Source: Dasypus novemcinctus
Taxonomy: Eukaryota; Chordata; Mammalia; Cingulata; Dasypodidae
Direction of reading: 5' to 3'
Assembly: GCF_030445035.2 (NCBI RefSeq)
Contig: NC_080694.1
Location: 69,889,147 to 69,953,146 of the forward strand
Length of the DNA: 64,000 nucleotides
Positions 33,241 through 45,560 of this stretch are shown here, piece by piece (within the stretch, counting starts at the first letter, position 1; each line of letters opens with the position of its first letter). The notes beneath the pieces were generated by a model. That model was given only the letters and a program-made list of their open reading frames with translations, had not been told where the DNA came from and did not search any database. Made by a program: the position numbers and the translations under genes.

Positions 33241-36200
33241 ATGGCTAACCTAAAAAATTCCTTGAAAGTAATAACACTGAATGTCAATGGATTAAACTCA
33301 CCTATCAAAAGATTCAGACTGGGACATTGGATAAGGAAATATGACCCATATATATGCTGTCAGCAAGAGACACATCTTAGACCCAGAGACTCATGAAGGC
33401 TGAAAGTGAATGGTTGGAAAACAATCATACAAGCAAACAATAACCAAAAAAAGGCAGGAGTAGCAATATTAATATCAGACAAAATAGACTTTAAATGCAA
33501 AACAATTGTGAGAGACAATGAACGATACTACATATTAATGAAAGGGACAATCTGTCAAGAAGATCGAACAATCATAAATATGTATGCTCCTAACAAGGGT
33601 GCCTCTAAATACGTGAGGCAAATGCTGGAAAAACTAAATGAAAGAATAGATGCATCTACAATTATACTGGGAGATTTTAATATACCACTATCAACTCTGG
33701 ACAGAACATCTCAAAAGAGAATCACTAAAGAAAGAAAATATTTAAACAGTATATTAGAGGAGCTGGATCTAATAGACATATACAGATCATTACACCAAAA
33801 CACAGCAGGATATACATTTTTCTCAAGTGCACATGGGTCATTCTCCAAGATAGACCATATGATAGGCCACAAAGGAAGGTTTAATGAATTCAGAAAGATC
33901 AAAATCATACAAAATAATATCTCTGACCACAGTGGAGGGAAGCTGGAAATTTGCAAGGGCCAGAGGCCCAGATTTCACACCACGATTTGGAAATTAAACA
34001 GCACACTCTTAGAAAAACAGTAGGTCAAAGAGGAAATCTCAAAAGAAATCAATGACTACCTTGAAACAAATGGTAATGATAATACAACATACCAAAATTT
34101 ATGGGATGCAACAAAAGCAGTACTGAGAGGGAAATTCATAGCCATAAATTCATATATCAAAAAAGAAGAAAGAGTAAAAATTGAAGAACTAACTGCACAT
34201 TTGGAGGAATTAGAAAAAAAAAAAGTAATCCAACAGAAAGAAGAAGGAAGGAAATAACAAAGATAAGAGCAAACCTAAATGAAATAGAAAATAAGAAAGC
34301 ACTTGAAAAGATAATCAAGACCAAGAGCTTGCTTTTTGAGAAGATCAACAAAATTGACAAACCTTTAGTGAGACTAACAAAGAAAAAAAGAGAGAAGATG
34401 TAAATACACAAAATAAGAAATGAGAAAGGCAATATCACCACTGACCCCATAGAAATAAAGACTATCATAAGAGCATACTTTGAAAAACTATATTCCAACA
34501 AAAATGACAATTCAGAGGAAATGAACAAATTCCTAGAAACACATAAGCAGCACATATTAATGAAAGAAAAAATTGATGATCTCAACAAACCAATCACAAG
34601 TAAAGAGGTAGAATCAGTCATTAAAAACCTCCCAACTAAGAAGAGTCCAGGACCAGATGGCTTCACAGGTGAATTTGACAAAACATTCCAGAAAGAACTA
34701 ACACCAATCCTGCTGAAACTCTTCCAAAAAATCGAAACAGAAGGAACATTGCCTAACTCCTTCTATGATGCCAACATTACCCTAGTATCAAAGCCAAACA
34801 AAGACACCACAAGAAAGGAAAATTACAGACCAATTTCTCTAATGAATCTAGACACAAAAATACTTAACAAAATACTTGCTAATCATATTCAACAACACAT
34901 TAAACGAATTATGCACCACGACCAAGTGGGATTCATTCCAGGTATGGAAGGATGGGTCAACATAAGAAAACCAATCAATGTAATATACCATATAAACAGA
35001 TTGAAGGAAAAACATCATATGATTATATCTATAGATGCAGAAGAAGCATTTGACAAAATACAGCACCCTTTCTTGATAAAAGCACTCCAAAAGATTGGAA
35101 TACAAGGACATTTTTTGAACAAGATAAAGAGTATATATGAAAAACCTACAGGCAACAATGGAGAAATCCTAAAATCCTTCCCTCTAAAGTCAAGAACAAG
35201 AAAAGAATGCCCACTGTCTCCCCTTCTATTTAACATTGCCTTAGAATTACTTGCTCGAGCACTGAGGCAAGAACCAGATATAAAAAGCATTCAAATTGAA
35301 AAGGAAGAATTCAAAATTTCATTATTTGCAGATGACATGATCGTATACATAGAAAACCCTGAGAAGTCTACAACAAAGCTTCTAGAAATCATAAATTACT
35401 TTAGTAAAGTCGCAGGCTATAAGATGAATGTGCAAACATCAGTAGCATTTCTGTACACCAATAATGAGCAAGATCAGGAGGAAATCAAGTATCAAATACC
35501 ATTCACAATAGTAAATTAAAAAATCAAGTATTTAGGAATAAATTTAACTAAATATGTTAAAAACTTATACACTGAGAACTATACAAGACTGTTCAAGGAA
35601 ATCAAAGAAGACCTAAATAAATGGAAGAATATTCCCTATTCATGGATAGGAAGACTAAATATTATTAAGCTGTCTATCCTACCAAAACTGATCTTCACAT
35701 TCAATGCAATTCCAATAAAAATCAACACAGCCTTCTTTAAGGAACTTGAAAAACTAACTGTGAAATTTATTTGGAAAGGAAAGAGGCCCCGAATAGCCAA
35801 AGGCATATTGAAAAAGAAAAACGAAATTGGAGGAATCACACTACCTGACTTCGAACATACTACAAACCTACAGTAGTGAAAACAGCATGGCATTGGCATA
35901 AGGAGAGACACACAGACCAATGGAATGGAACTGAAAGTTCTGATATAGAACCTCATATATATAGCCATGTAATATTCGATAAAGCCACCAAACCCTCTCA
36001 ACTGGGAGAGAATGGCCTATTAAACAAATGGTGCCTGGAGAACTGGATATTCGTATGTAGAACAATAAAAGAGGATTATCATCTCACACCTTATACAAAG
36101 ATCAACTCAAGATGGATCAAAGACCTAAATATAAGAGCCAAGACCATAAAGATCTTGGAAAGCAGTGTAGAGAAACATCTACAAGACCTTGTAATAGGAA

Positions 36201-36967
36201 ATGGCTAAATGAACATCACACCAAAAGCTCGAGCAGCAAAAGAACAAATAGATAAATGGGACTTCCTCATAATTAAAGCCTTCTGCACCTCAAAGGAGTT
36301 TGTCAAGAAAGTGAAAAGGGAACCTACACAATGGGAGAGAATACTTGGCAACCATATATCTGATAAGAGGCTTAGAACTTGCATATATAAAGAACTCCTA
36401 TATCTTAAAAATAAAAAGATAAACAACCCATTTAAAAAATGGGAAAAAGATTTAAACAGACACTTCTCCAAAGAAGAAATACAAATGGCTAAAAAGCACA
36501 TGAAAAAATGCTCCAAATCTCTAGCTATCAGGGAAATGCAAATAAAAACTACAATGAGATACCATCTTACTCCCAGAAGATTGGCAGCTATGAAAAAAAC
36601 AGAAGAATACAAATGCTGGAGAGGATGTGAAGAAATGGGAACCCTCATCCACTGCTGGTGGGAATGCAGAAGGATACAACCATTGTGGAGGACAGTTTGG
36701 TTGTTTCTCAAAAAACTAACCATAGATTTGCCATATGACCCAGCAATACCACTGCTGGGTATATACCCAGCAGAACTGAAAACAAGGACACAAACCGATA
36801 TATGCACACCAATCTTCATAACAGCATTGTTCTCTATCGCCAAAAGTTGGAGTCAACCCAAATGCCCATCAACAGATGAGTGGATCAATAAAATGTGGTA
36901 TATACACACAATGGAATACTACTCGGCTTTAAGAACAAATATACTACAAACACAAGTGATAACATAG
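33241..36967 (+). pseudogene. L1 copy 2 ORF2 (endonuclease-reverse transcriptase, broken)
   Basis: The start is ATG 33241 (MANLKNSLKVITLNVNGLNS) and the length of about 1240 codons fits L1 ORF2. Domains in order: endonuclease (33241-34020; NVNGLNSPIK, QQETHLRPRD, DFNIPLS and the histidine region SDHSGGK); reverse transcriptase (34521-35518; [34 protein letters not shown], and the catalytic FADDM near 35325-35340); and the cysteine-rich C-terminus (36209-36967; [20 protein letters not shown]). There is a TGA just after RPRDS (about 33391), a stop after 34020, a frame change near 34200-34500, a stop at 35517, and frame changes between 35520 and 36209. It is inactive. Confidence 0.92.
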
Positions 36968-39885
36968 ATGACTCTTGGAACCTTATGTTGAGTGAAGCAT
37001 CCCAGGCATTGAAGGACAAATACTACATGACCTCAATGATATGAAATAAGCAAGCTGCCTCAGAGAGCTAGAGACTGGAAGATAGGCTTACAGGAAATCG
37101 GGGCGTGGAGGAAGGATGTGAGCCGACGTCTGCAGGGGTGGAATCTGTGATAAGCTGGCAGTAAGTATGGGCACAAAGAAGAGAAAATAGGGGCAAGGGT
37201 TGCCTTTGGGTGGGGCTTCGCGGCTTTGAGGGGGGCTGGAGATGGGCGGATGGGTAATATTGCCCAACAAATTAGGGGGAGAGAGGGGCAACATACGAAC
37301 ATAGGAGAGTGTCAGGTGTTGGTGGAGAGTAAAATGCTGAGAAAACCATATCAAAATATCATTAGGAGGGTTACCTGTTTAGGATGGTCGGAGGGGATGG
37401 TCTGACGCAGGATGGACTCCTGGGGAATGTCTGAATGCTCATTTTGCCAGGGTGGGTTGTACCATTGGGTAGAGACCCAAATAGTGAGAGTGGGGGTGGA
37501 CCCACATCCTGGGGAGGACTAATGCCATCAAATAGAGGGAACTGTGTCTCTTGAGAGAAAGGGTGGCTCCCAGGGCATTAGGGCAGTTGAGCAAGTCAGG
37601 CCCTGATCACTGTTGCAAATATCTCTGGACGTGGCTCCTCAGGAAATGGAGATTGGCTGTCACTGTGGGCCCCAAGGGGAGGGGAAAATGGATGGAACCA
37701 AGGTAAATGTGGGGGCAAGAGAGGAGTTTCGCGAGAGTACACAAGGATGGATATAAAACATGTAATATTACACCAAAAACATATACGAGATGACAGACTA
37801 ATAATGTAAACCATAATGTAAAACATAGGATAACTAAAAAATTTAGAAAAATATATAGCCTAAAGTATGGACCACAATGTAAGCACAGATGTCACCTTGT
37901 TTGAAAGCTATAGTCTCGGAGTCTGTACATCAGTTTCAGTAAATATGATATGAATAAGTTATAAGATTATCTCTGTGGAAGGGAAAAGGTTTTATGGTGG
38001 ATGTGTGGGAGTACTGTATATTGTATATATGAATTACTGTGATCTAAGGCTCTTGTGAAGAGAAGCTCAATAATTAGGAAAAAAGAAAAGAAAAAGATAG
38101 GTTGTAGAATTTTTCCAAATCAATATGTATTCTATATCTAACCTTTAAACTTATCGCTATATTCCATTTTACTAGTAAGGGAACCTGACATTATATTGGG
38201 CTTCACTTTTCAGGAAGTTTTGGATCACAGAGTGGTTCAACAATGGCAGCGGAGGAATACTGGTATGGTATGTTATTGACAGGCAATATATGTTTGACAG
38301 GGAGTTATAAAGGGCATGTGTCCAGGGTGCATGGAAATGTTTGGATATACTCATAGTGGAAACAATTAAAAACAACAGCTGGGGGGGTACTGGGTTACTT
38401 GCTGGGGTGGGGTTCTGTCGTGGTCCCTAGGGGAGCAGCGGCAGTACCCCAGGTGCAACGGTAAGGACCAGGAAGGAATGAGGGTCCAACAGTGAGCCCC
38501 TGATACTAATGACTATGCTTGTGAGCCTATACACCTGAAATAAGAACAAGGTCTAGAACAGCACTGTGCCTAAGAGTTCCCTCCTGACAGCCTCCATGTT
38601 ACTCAAATGTGGCCAGTCTCGAAGCCAAACTCAGCATGTAAATGCAATGCCTTCCCCCCAGCGTGGGACATGACACCTGGGGATGAGCCTCCCTGGCACC
38701 GAGGGAATCACTACCAAGTACCAGTTGATGATGTAACTAGAAAATGACCTTAAATTAAAGGTTCAACGTGGTCCAGCAGAATATCCCTGTCTACATATAA
38801 TAACAGGAGTTAAAAATGCTGTTTGACCTAAAGCAAGGGGGAAATGGAAAAGACAAATGAGTTCATATGGCTATGACTTTCTAAAAAAGAGTCTGGAGGT
38901 TGTCAGAAGGATTGCCCTTATGCACACCTGAGCAGAGTCTCAGAGACAGATAAAGTAGATACAACTCCAGATATTGGTCCTTTTGAGAGCTAAAGAGACC
39001 CACAGGTTCTATGGTCATGGCAGATGGGGTTCCCTGCCATGCCAGTTGGCCCTTCTTTGGAGCTAGTGTTTATGCGTAATGGAGCTGGACTCAGATGGGA
39101 TCTCTTTTCACAAGACTTTCATGCTACTTTACTGGAATTGTAGTTGGTGCTGGGGCTTAAGATATATCTAGGCGATTTGAATCTCTGGACAGACAATATG
39201 ATAGCCAGGCCTTGACCCAACAGACTTCAGCTCCTACACTCTGATTTATTGGACTTACTCCACTCAGCTAACATGGAGTTGAAGAATGTCAACCACCACA
39301 CCATGGAGCCTAGAGTTCCTACAACTGAAAGCAAGAGGATTGCTTCCAATATCCATGTGGAATTTAAACCCCCTCTTGACATAGTTGTGGAATGGACACA
39401 ACCAAGCCAAGGTCCACAGGAAGGAGGAATACAGTAAGGATCAGAGTGGACTTAATAATATTCTATTCATGAACTATTGTGGTTAATAATCAAGAAAATG
39501 TGGCATTGATGTGGAAAAAGTGGCCATGGTGGCTGCTGGGTGCAGGGAATGGGAGGAAGAGAAGAGATGTGGAGGCATTCTCGGGACTTGGAGTTGTCCT
39601 GGGTGGTGCCCCAGGGACAATTGCCAGATGTTGTATGTCCTCCCATGGCCCACTGGATGGAACGTGGGAAAGTGTGGGCTATGGTGTGGAACATGGGACA
39701 TGGGGTGCAGTGATGCCCGGAAATGTACTCATCAGACGCAATGGATGTGACATGATGATGGGGGCGAGTGTTATTGTGGGGGGAGTGGTGGGGTGGGGGC
39801 GGTGGGGGCAAATGGGGACCTCATATTTTTTTAATGTAATATCTTTTAAAAAATGAATAAATTGAGTAGAATTTAGAAAAAAAAA
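36968..39885 (+). other. Long 3' UTR of L1 copy 2
   Basis: About 2.9 kb of noncoding sequence separates the ORF2 stop from the first A-rich tail. It holds G-rich stretches (37180-37300, 39770-39810). Its second half (from about 38180) matches separate copies at 13630-14870, 15390-17060 and 43400-44990. Human L1 3' UTRs are about 0.5 kb, so this is unusually long. Confidence 0.7.
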
Positions 39886-40071
39886 TACAGGGGATCCCAT
39901 TTACCCAACATCTTGCCCATTTTCCCCTTCCCATATTAATAACCTTTTTATATGTGGATGATACATTTCTTGCAACTGATGAACACAGCTACTAACCATG
40001 GTCAATAGTTTACATTATGGTTTACATTTTTGACCATATACTTGTATAAATTTTGATGAAGTTTAAAAAAA
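39886..40071 (+). other. Extra 3' segment plus poly(A): apparent 3' transduction
   Basis: After an internal A-rich tail (39876-39886), a 175-bp segment of antisense L1 3' end sequence ('aggggatcccatttacccaa', 'ctactaaccatggtcaatag') is followed by a second poly(A) run (40064-40075) and then the target-site duplication. Two tails inside one duplication suggest read-through into flanking DNA at the source locus. Confidence 0.55.
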
Positions 40072-41225
40072 AAAAGATGGAAAAAACCCAAGTGTCCATC
40101 AACTGATGAAGGGATAAACAAAATGTGGTATAAACATACCTTGGAATACTATGCTGCTGTAAGAATAAATTAACTTGGGAAGCACATGACAACATGGATG
40201 AACCTTGAGGACCTTATGTTGAGTGAAATAAGCCAGACAACAAAGGATAAATATTGTATGGTGTCACTAAAATGAACTAAACATGATGAGTAAACTCATG
40301 GAATTAAACTATAGCATATAGGTTACTAGGAGATAGAATGTGGTTTGAGAAAAGGGAGCTAATGCTGAATGTATGCATAATGTTTAATACAATGTGGAAA
40401 TGAATAGAGTTGATGGCAGCACATTTTAGTGAGTATAACTAAAACTGCCAATTTAAAAATGTGAATGTGGCGGAAAGGGGTAATCTTGGGAGGTTAATGT
40501 CATTTTAAAGAGATCTAGAGAATAATCTATGGACTGCATATCATAGTGAATTTGGTGGTAGATGATGATTGTGGATCACAGTACAAATACAAGAATATGC
40601 CTGTATTACAAGGTTTAAGAATATGGAGATTCATGAGAAAAATACAACTAATATAACATATAGACTATAGCTAACAGTAATAGTGTAATATTTTTACAGC
40701 AATGGCAAAAAGGTACTATATCAATGCTAAGGATCAGTAATACGGGAATAAAAGGGGGATGGGTTTTTTTCTTTTGGAGTAATGAAAATGTTCTGAAAAT
40801 GGTTGAACTGATGATCGCACAACTCTGTGAATAAACTGAGAACCATTAAGTTTACATTTTGGATGCACTGTACCAGGCAGGGGACTTTATAACACAGTGA
40901 ACCCCATGGGAATGATGGACTGTGGTTAACAGAACAAATATGAGAACATTCTCTCATGAACTACAACAGTCATACAATATTAGTACATGGTGTTAATAAT
41001 AAGATGGTTTGTGGGAAAATACACCAAATATTAACTGTGGACTATTTTACCTATGCATTATAGATAGTAGTAATATTATGCTGATACTTTTATCATTTGG
41101 GCCAAATGTGTCATAACAATGCACGGTGTGGTGGTGGGGCAATGTATGGGTATCTTGTATAGTATGTATGATTGTTGTTTCCAAATTTAAATTTTAAATA
41201 AACCTTACCTTAGAAAATAAAATTA
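40072..41225 (+). repeat. Older L1 (copy 3), right part: ORF2 end and 3' UTR
   Basis: The text resumes the ORF2 end ('aagtgtccatcaactgatga', 'aatgtggtataaacatacct', 'accttatgttgagtgaaata'), then about 0.9 kb of 3' UTR ending with 'aaataaaccttaccttag' and an A-rich tail near 41215. It is a shorter, older 3' UTR type than that of copy 2. Confidence 0.8.
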
Positions 41226-42000
41226 CTTGAGGAAATGCAAATAAAATAAAGACATCCAGAAACTGGTCAAACAGAATGTTCTCACGACTGGAGGAAATCA
41301 TATCCTGAACTACCTTGAGACTTCTCAAATCTAACTGATTATTTTTAAGCTGCAGATACTGATAATTAGAGACCCTGGAAAAGCACAAAGCTTTAGACTC
41401 CACACAATTAGCATTCTTGAAAAGTACTGCTTCTTGATAAAGCAGCACTACAATATTGCAAGATGGTTTCTAAACCTCATAAGCCACAGTTAGCTGTTAG
41501 AAGAGGGGTTTTTCAAAACCAGTGCCATATAACTTTGCTTAAACTTACTTTATCTTTCTCTATCTCTCTGTCTCTCTCTGTGTGTCTGTCTCATCCTTCT
41601 TTTCTCTCCAGATCATCTGCTCCAAAGTTTAAAATGGGCTAGTCATACTAAACATACAAAAATATTTGGATGTAAAAAAGATAACATGCACAATGTAGAG
41701 ATAAGCTCATTATATATTCAGTTAATGCCCATAGCACCAAATTAACTTTTTCACTTTTTATTTAGGAATCATTTTAAAAATACAGAAACATTTCAAGAAT
41801 TAGACTAGTACAAAGAACATACAAATAACATTTACCCAGATCTGTCTATTGTTAACATTTTGCCCCATTGGCTTTATCACTGAAATTAACTTTTAATTCT
41901 TAGAGTTTTTTAGTAATGTTCTCAAGAAGCAATCAGACTGCATCAGTAAGATGGATAATTTTCTAAAATCACTTATCCATTCATAGAAAATAAAACTTTG
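41225..42000. other. Downstream flank of OR5V1, with an old L1 3' end
   Basis: No coding region is seen. A CT/GT-rich stretch lies at 41555-41600. Sequence at 41745-41880 ('tttcaagaattagactagta', 'taacatttacccagatctgt') reads as an antisense old L1M 3' terminus. Confidence 0.5.
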
Positions 42001-42003
42001 ATT

Positions 42004-42957
42004 TCAAGAGAAATGAAATTTGCAGTCTGCTACTCTTTCTCTCACAGTTTTCAGAGCATTTCTGATGTCTTTATTTCTTAAAGTGTAAATTATGGGGTTT
42101 AGCATAGGGGTGACAACACTGTACAGTACTGAGATCAGCCGGTCTTTTGACAAGGAGTAAGAGGAGATGGGCCGTACGTATGTGAATATGGAGCTGCCGT
42201 AGTAAAGGAGGACAATGACCAGGTGGGAGGCACAGGTGGAAAAGGCTTTGCGTCTCCCCTCTGAGGAGCGGATCCTCAAGATGGCGGAGATAATATAGAG
42301 GTAGGAAAGTAGGATGCCCAGGAAGGGAGCCCATCCAATGAAGATTCCAATGAAGAGTAAGACAAACTCATTGACAGAAGTGTCCCCACAGGACAACACC
42401 AGCAGAGGGGGGATGTCGCAGAAGAAGTAATTAATCTGGTTGTTGCCACAGAAGGGCAGGCGAAATGTCAGCACTGTGTGCACCACCGAGTTGAGGAAAC
42501 CACTAACCCAGCAGGAGGCTGCTAAGTGGCTGTACAGAGCCTTATTCATAATAACTGAATATCTTAAGGGTTTGCAGATTGCAATGTAGCGATCGTATGC
42601 CATTGCAGCCAGCAAAAGACACTCTACCCCAACAAAGAAAAGGAATGCAAAAAGTTGCATCACACAGCCCCCATAGGAAATGCTTTTCGTCTCTGACAGG
42701 AGATGCACCATCATCTGGGGCACGTTGGTGGTGGTGTAGCAGATGTCCAGGAAGGCTAAATTCCTCAGGAAAAAATACATAGGAGTATGTAGTCGAGGAT
42801 CAGCCAAGGTTACCAGAATAATGAAGATATTTCCTCCCAGTGTGCAGAGATATATCACAAGGAATATGGTGAAGAGTAAAAATTGTAAGTCATTTAGGTT
42901 GGAGAATCCCAAGATGATGAATTCCAGCAGCAGAGTAGTTTGGTTTTCTCTTTCCAT
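42004..42957 (-). CDS. OR5V1: Olfactory receptor, OR5V1 orthologue candidate (complete)
   Basis: This is a single-exon, seven-transmembrane odorant receptor of 317 residues (human OR5V1 is about 321). It would signal through Golf in olfactory cilia. The family start MERENQTT at 42957 is preferred over an in-frame ATG at 42990, because a splice-acceptor-like tract (pyrimidines then CAG) ends at 42966. Visible features are the N-glycosylation site NQT at residues 5-7, TM1 [27 protein letters not shown], the extracellular Cys of GGCVMQL, an intact [26 protein letters not shown] in the second extracellular loop, [13 protein letters not shown] (TM6) and [12 protein letters not shown] (TM7). The string [13 protein letters not shown] and much of the rest match human OR5V1 as I remember it. 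There are no internal stops or frameshifts. Orthology is inferred. Confidence 0.93.
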   Translation of the reverse strand: MERENQTTLLLEFIILGFSNLNDLQFLLFTIFLVIYLCTLGGNIFIILVTLADPRLHTPMYFFLRNLAFLDICYTTTNVPQMMVHLLSETKSISYGGCVMQLFAFLFFVGVECLLLAAMAYDRYIAICKPLRYSVIMNKALYSHLAASCWVSGFLNSVVHTVLTFRLPFCGNNQINYFFCDIPPLLVLSCGDTSVNEFVLLFIGIFIGWAPFLGILLSYLYIISAILRIRSSEGRRKAFSTCASHLVIVLLYYGSSIFTYVRPISSYSLSKDRLISVLYSVVTPMLNPIIYTLRNKDIRNALKTVRERVADCKFHFS

Positions 42958-42985
42958 GTTTCCTCCTGGGACTTGAGAAAGAAGC
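42958..42985 (-). promoter_or_regulatory. Splice acceptor-like site just upstream of the OR5V1 start
   Basis: On the minus strand the sequence CTGCTTCTTTCTCAAGTCCCAG ends about nine bases before the ATG. OR genes usually have noncoding 5' exons spliced to a single coding exon close to the ATG, so this is a plausible 3' splice site. Confidence 0.5.
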
Positions 42986-43389
42986 AGCACAAATTACAGT
43001 ATTCATGTGCTGCTCCAGCAGAAATCTACAAAATGTGAAAATATAACTTTTATAGATAAAAAAAATTATTGTCTATGTCAGAATAAACTATATGGTATAT
43101 GTAATCCATGACAAATCATGGTGGCACCCACGAATCCTCACATAAAACCCACATATCTAACAACTACTATGGGAATCATCTCATGAAGCATTTCCAGCAA
43201 CTTTATAGGAAAAGATAAGTATTTAAAAGTCTACTTCATTTTAGGGACAATTTATGAAGGCAGACCCCTTTCATCATGCAGCAGTGTGTGTTGGAGATGG
43301 TTAGTGAAGACCACCCTCAGATAGTTGTGTAAGAGTCTTGGGTTATAATTATAATAAAAAGTAATGATAAACAATAAATATAAATACAT

Positions 43390-44995
43390 TTTTACTTTAT
43401 TTTTAAAATTTTATTTAATTTTTAAAGAAGCTTTAGATTATATAAATGCTACATAAAAAACATAGGGGATTCCCATATGCCCCACTCTCTCCCCCATTCA
43501 CACACTCACCTTCCCACATTAACAGCATCCTCTATTGGTTTGGTACATTGGTTACAATTGATGAACACATATTGAAGCACTGCTACTAACCATGGACTAT
43601 GGTTTACAGTATAGTTTACACTCTGTCATTCACAGTTTTGTAGATTATGACAAAATATACAAAGAACTGTATCCATCATTGCAATGTCATGCAGGACAAT
43701 TCAGTGTCCTGAAATTGCCCCCAAATTAAACCTATTCTTTCCCTTCTCATCCCTCAGAAACTCTGGTGGCCACTGCCTTTATATCAGTGATAAAAATTCT
43801 TCCATTGTTGGAATAATAATGTCTATAGTAGAATAATAATGTCTACATTAGTACATTGTTCATTCCTTAATCTTTAGGATGTTGGAATGGAGATGACCAC
43901 CCTGCTTCCAAATAAGAGGGGTGTAGGTCCCATGGGGCAGATTGACAAAACTATCCCCTTCAGCTGCAGACACTTCATTCTCTGGGAAGGCCATTGGCCA
44001 TAATCATCTCCTCCCTAGTTGGTCTGGGTGAGTTTAATGAACTGGAGAACAGGTGTCACAACTCTGTTGAGATTCAGGGCTCAACCAGCACATGGATGGA
44101 ATTCACAGATCCAAGTCACTGGGACACACACTCAATAAGTACAGTGCCAGTCATAGGTTCAAACAACAGGGACAGAAGGGCCGTGTGTAGGGTTACCACA
44201 AACAAGTGCAGCCTGTTTCACTGGGGGCATAAATTCCAAAGTGGGGCCTACTGACAGCGTGCTGAACCCATAAGCTGTCCACCCTACCTGCAGTGTCTGG
44301 ATGCCTCCAGAGCCCTCAGGAGCCCCATTATTTGAGGCACTGTTCACTGTGGCAGTCAGTGAGATCCTGCTGGGATGTGCATAAGTGTAACCTCTGGAAC
44401 AACCTCCAAACACACTTCAAAATCTCTCATCCTCAAAAACTCACCTGTATCTACCATTTCCTGCCTTTGGTCAAGATCCCCTTCCAGACACATTACCAGT
44501 TGTTGCCCAGCAACAATCCTTTAGTGCCAGGGAGGCTCATTCAAGGGACCATGACCCATATGGAGTGCAGGGGGCAGTGAATATAAATGTTGAGTTTGGC
44601 CCTGAGAGAGGCCACACACAATCAACCAAGGGGCCCTCAGAAGGCAACTCCCAGGCAACATATTACTAGGACATGCTTTAACCCCACAAGAAAAGGTCCA
44701 CAAGCACAGTCATCAACATCAAAGGTCTGGGGCAATGGTCCAGGATGGGACCCAATACTCCCTTGGTAGTAATCTCCCAATACTCCTAGGGATCCTGGAA
44801 CCCAATATTCCCTTGGTTACTGTGCGTGTCTCCACTTACCAAGACAACACCCTATGAACACGAGAACACATTCATATGCCCAAGGTGATCACCTCCCCAA
44901 GAATTCCTCTGCCACTGACACATCCCCCAGTGATCGTCCTGGGTCACAGGTGCAACGCCCACCCCACAATCCAAAACCTCTCCAAAAATGAAGTC
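43390..44995 (-). repeat. L1 3' UTR copy, antisense
   Basis: It begins at a T/A-rich edge ('ttaaagaagctttagattat') and carries 'ataggggattcccatatgcc', 'tgcaatgtcatgcaggacaa', 'gattcagggctcaaccagca' and 'gccagggaggctcattcaag', the antisense landmarks of the L1 copy 2 3' UTR. The right end near 44990 is A-rich. Confidence 0.75.
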
Positions 44996-45174
44996 AACAA
45001 AAAAACTAAAAAAAATTAATAAGAAAATAAATAATAGTTTTTAAAATAACAACTGAAATTCAATTTTTAAAAAAAATTTTAAAATGTAGACATTTTTGTC
45101 TTTCCTCACTGTAAAATCTGTTGTCTTGTATGTACAGTGACTTTTTCTTCTGTATATTCCCCCAGGGTCTTATA

Positions 45175-45560
45175 TCTTTCATTTTATCTTAAAAACAGTT
45201 TTAGGTTACAGAAAAGTCACATAGAGACTATAGGGGATTCCCATGTACTCAACACCCTCTCTCTTTTCCCCTCTCCCCTCTTATTAACATTTTACATGCA
45301 GATGGTACATTTGTTACAACTGATGTACAAATATTGAAGCGTTTCTACTAACAAGAGTCAATGTTTTACATTATGATTTACATTTTATACTATGGTTTAC
45401 ATTTTTGTAGGTTTTCACAGAATTTAAAATGGCCTCTATCCATTAATGCAAAATCATGTAGAACAATGCTAATGCCCCAGAATGCCTTCTATTCCATCTA
45501 TTCTAATCTTCCCTTCCCCTCCCCTCGGAACCTAAGGTAACCACTAAGTTTCAATTTTTT
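45175..45560 (-). repeat. L1 3' terminal copy, antisense, older type
   Basis: The run 'ttttaggttacagaaaagtc', 'ataggggattcccatgtact', 'cctcttattaacattttaca' and 'ttgttacaactgatgtacaa' is an antisense L1 3' end. It is more diverged than 43390-44995 and similar to the extra segment at 39890-40060. Confidence 0.65.

Larger units (their letters stand above)
30194..40071 (+). mobile_element. LINE-1 (copy 2), near full-length, broken, inserted into an older L1
   Basis: This is a plus-strand L1 with a monomeric 5' UTR (30194-32210), ORF1 (32211-32976), ORF2 (33241-36967) and a very long 3' UTR (to about 39880), then an extra segment and a poly(A) tail. It is flanked by a 13-bp target-site duplication, aaaagatggaaaa, at 30181-30193 and 40072-40084. 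The flanks are the two halves of one older L1. Both ORFs carry frameshifts or stops, so it is inactive, but the clear duplication and readable long frames suggest moderate age. Confidence 0.93.

Noticed and set aside
39467-39900. Overlapping frames on both strands, His/Pro-rich or Gly-rich
   Set aside because: They fall in the G-rich end of the L1 3' UTR and have no conserved protein features.
42579-42976. Plus-strand frames opposite OR5V1
   Set aside because: They are antisense shadows of the receptor coding region.
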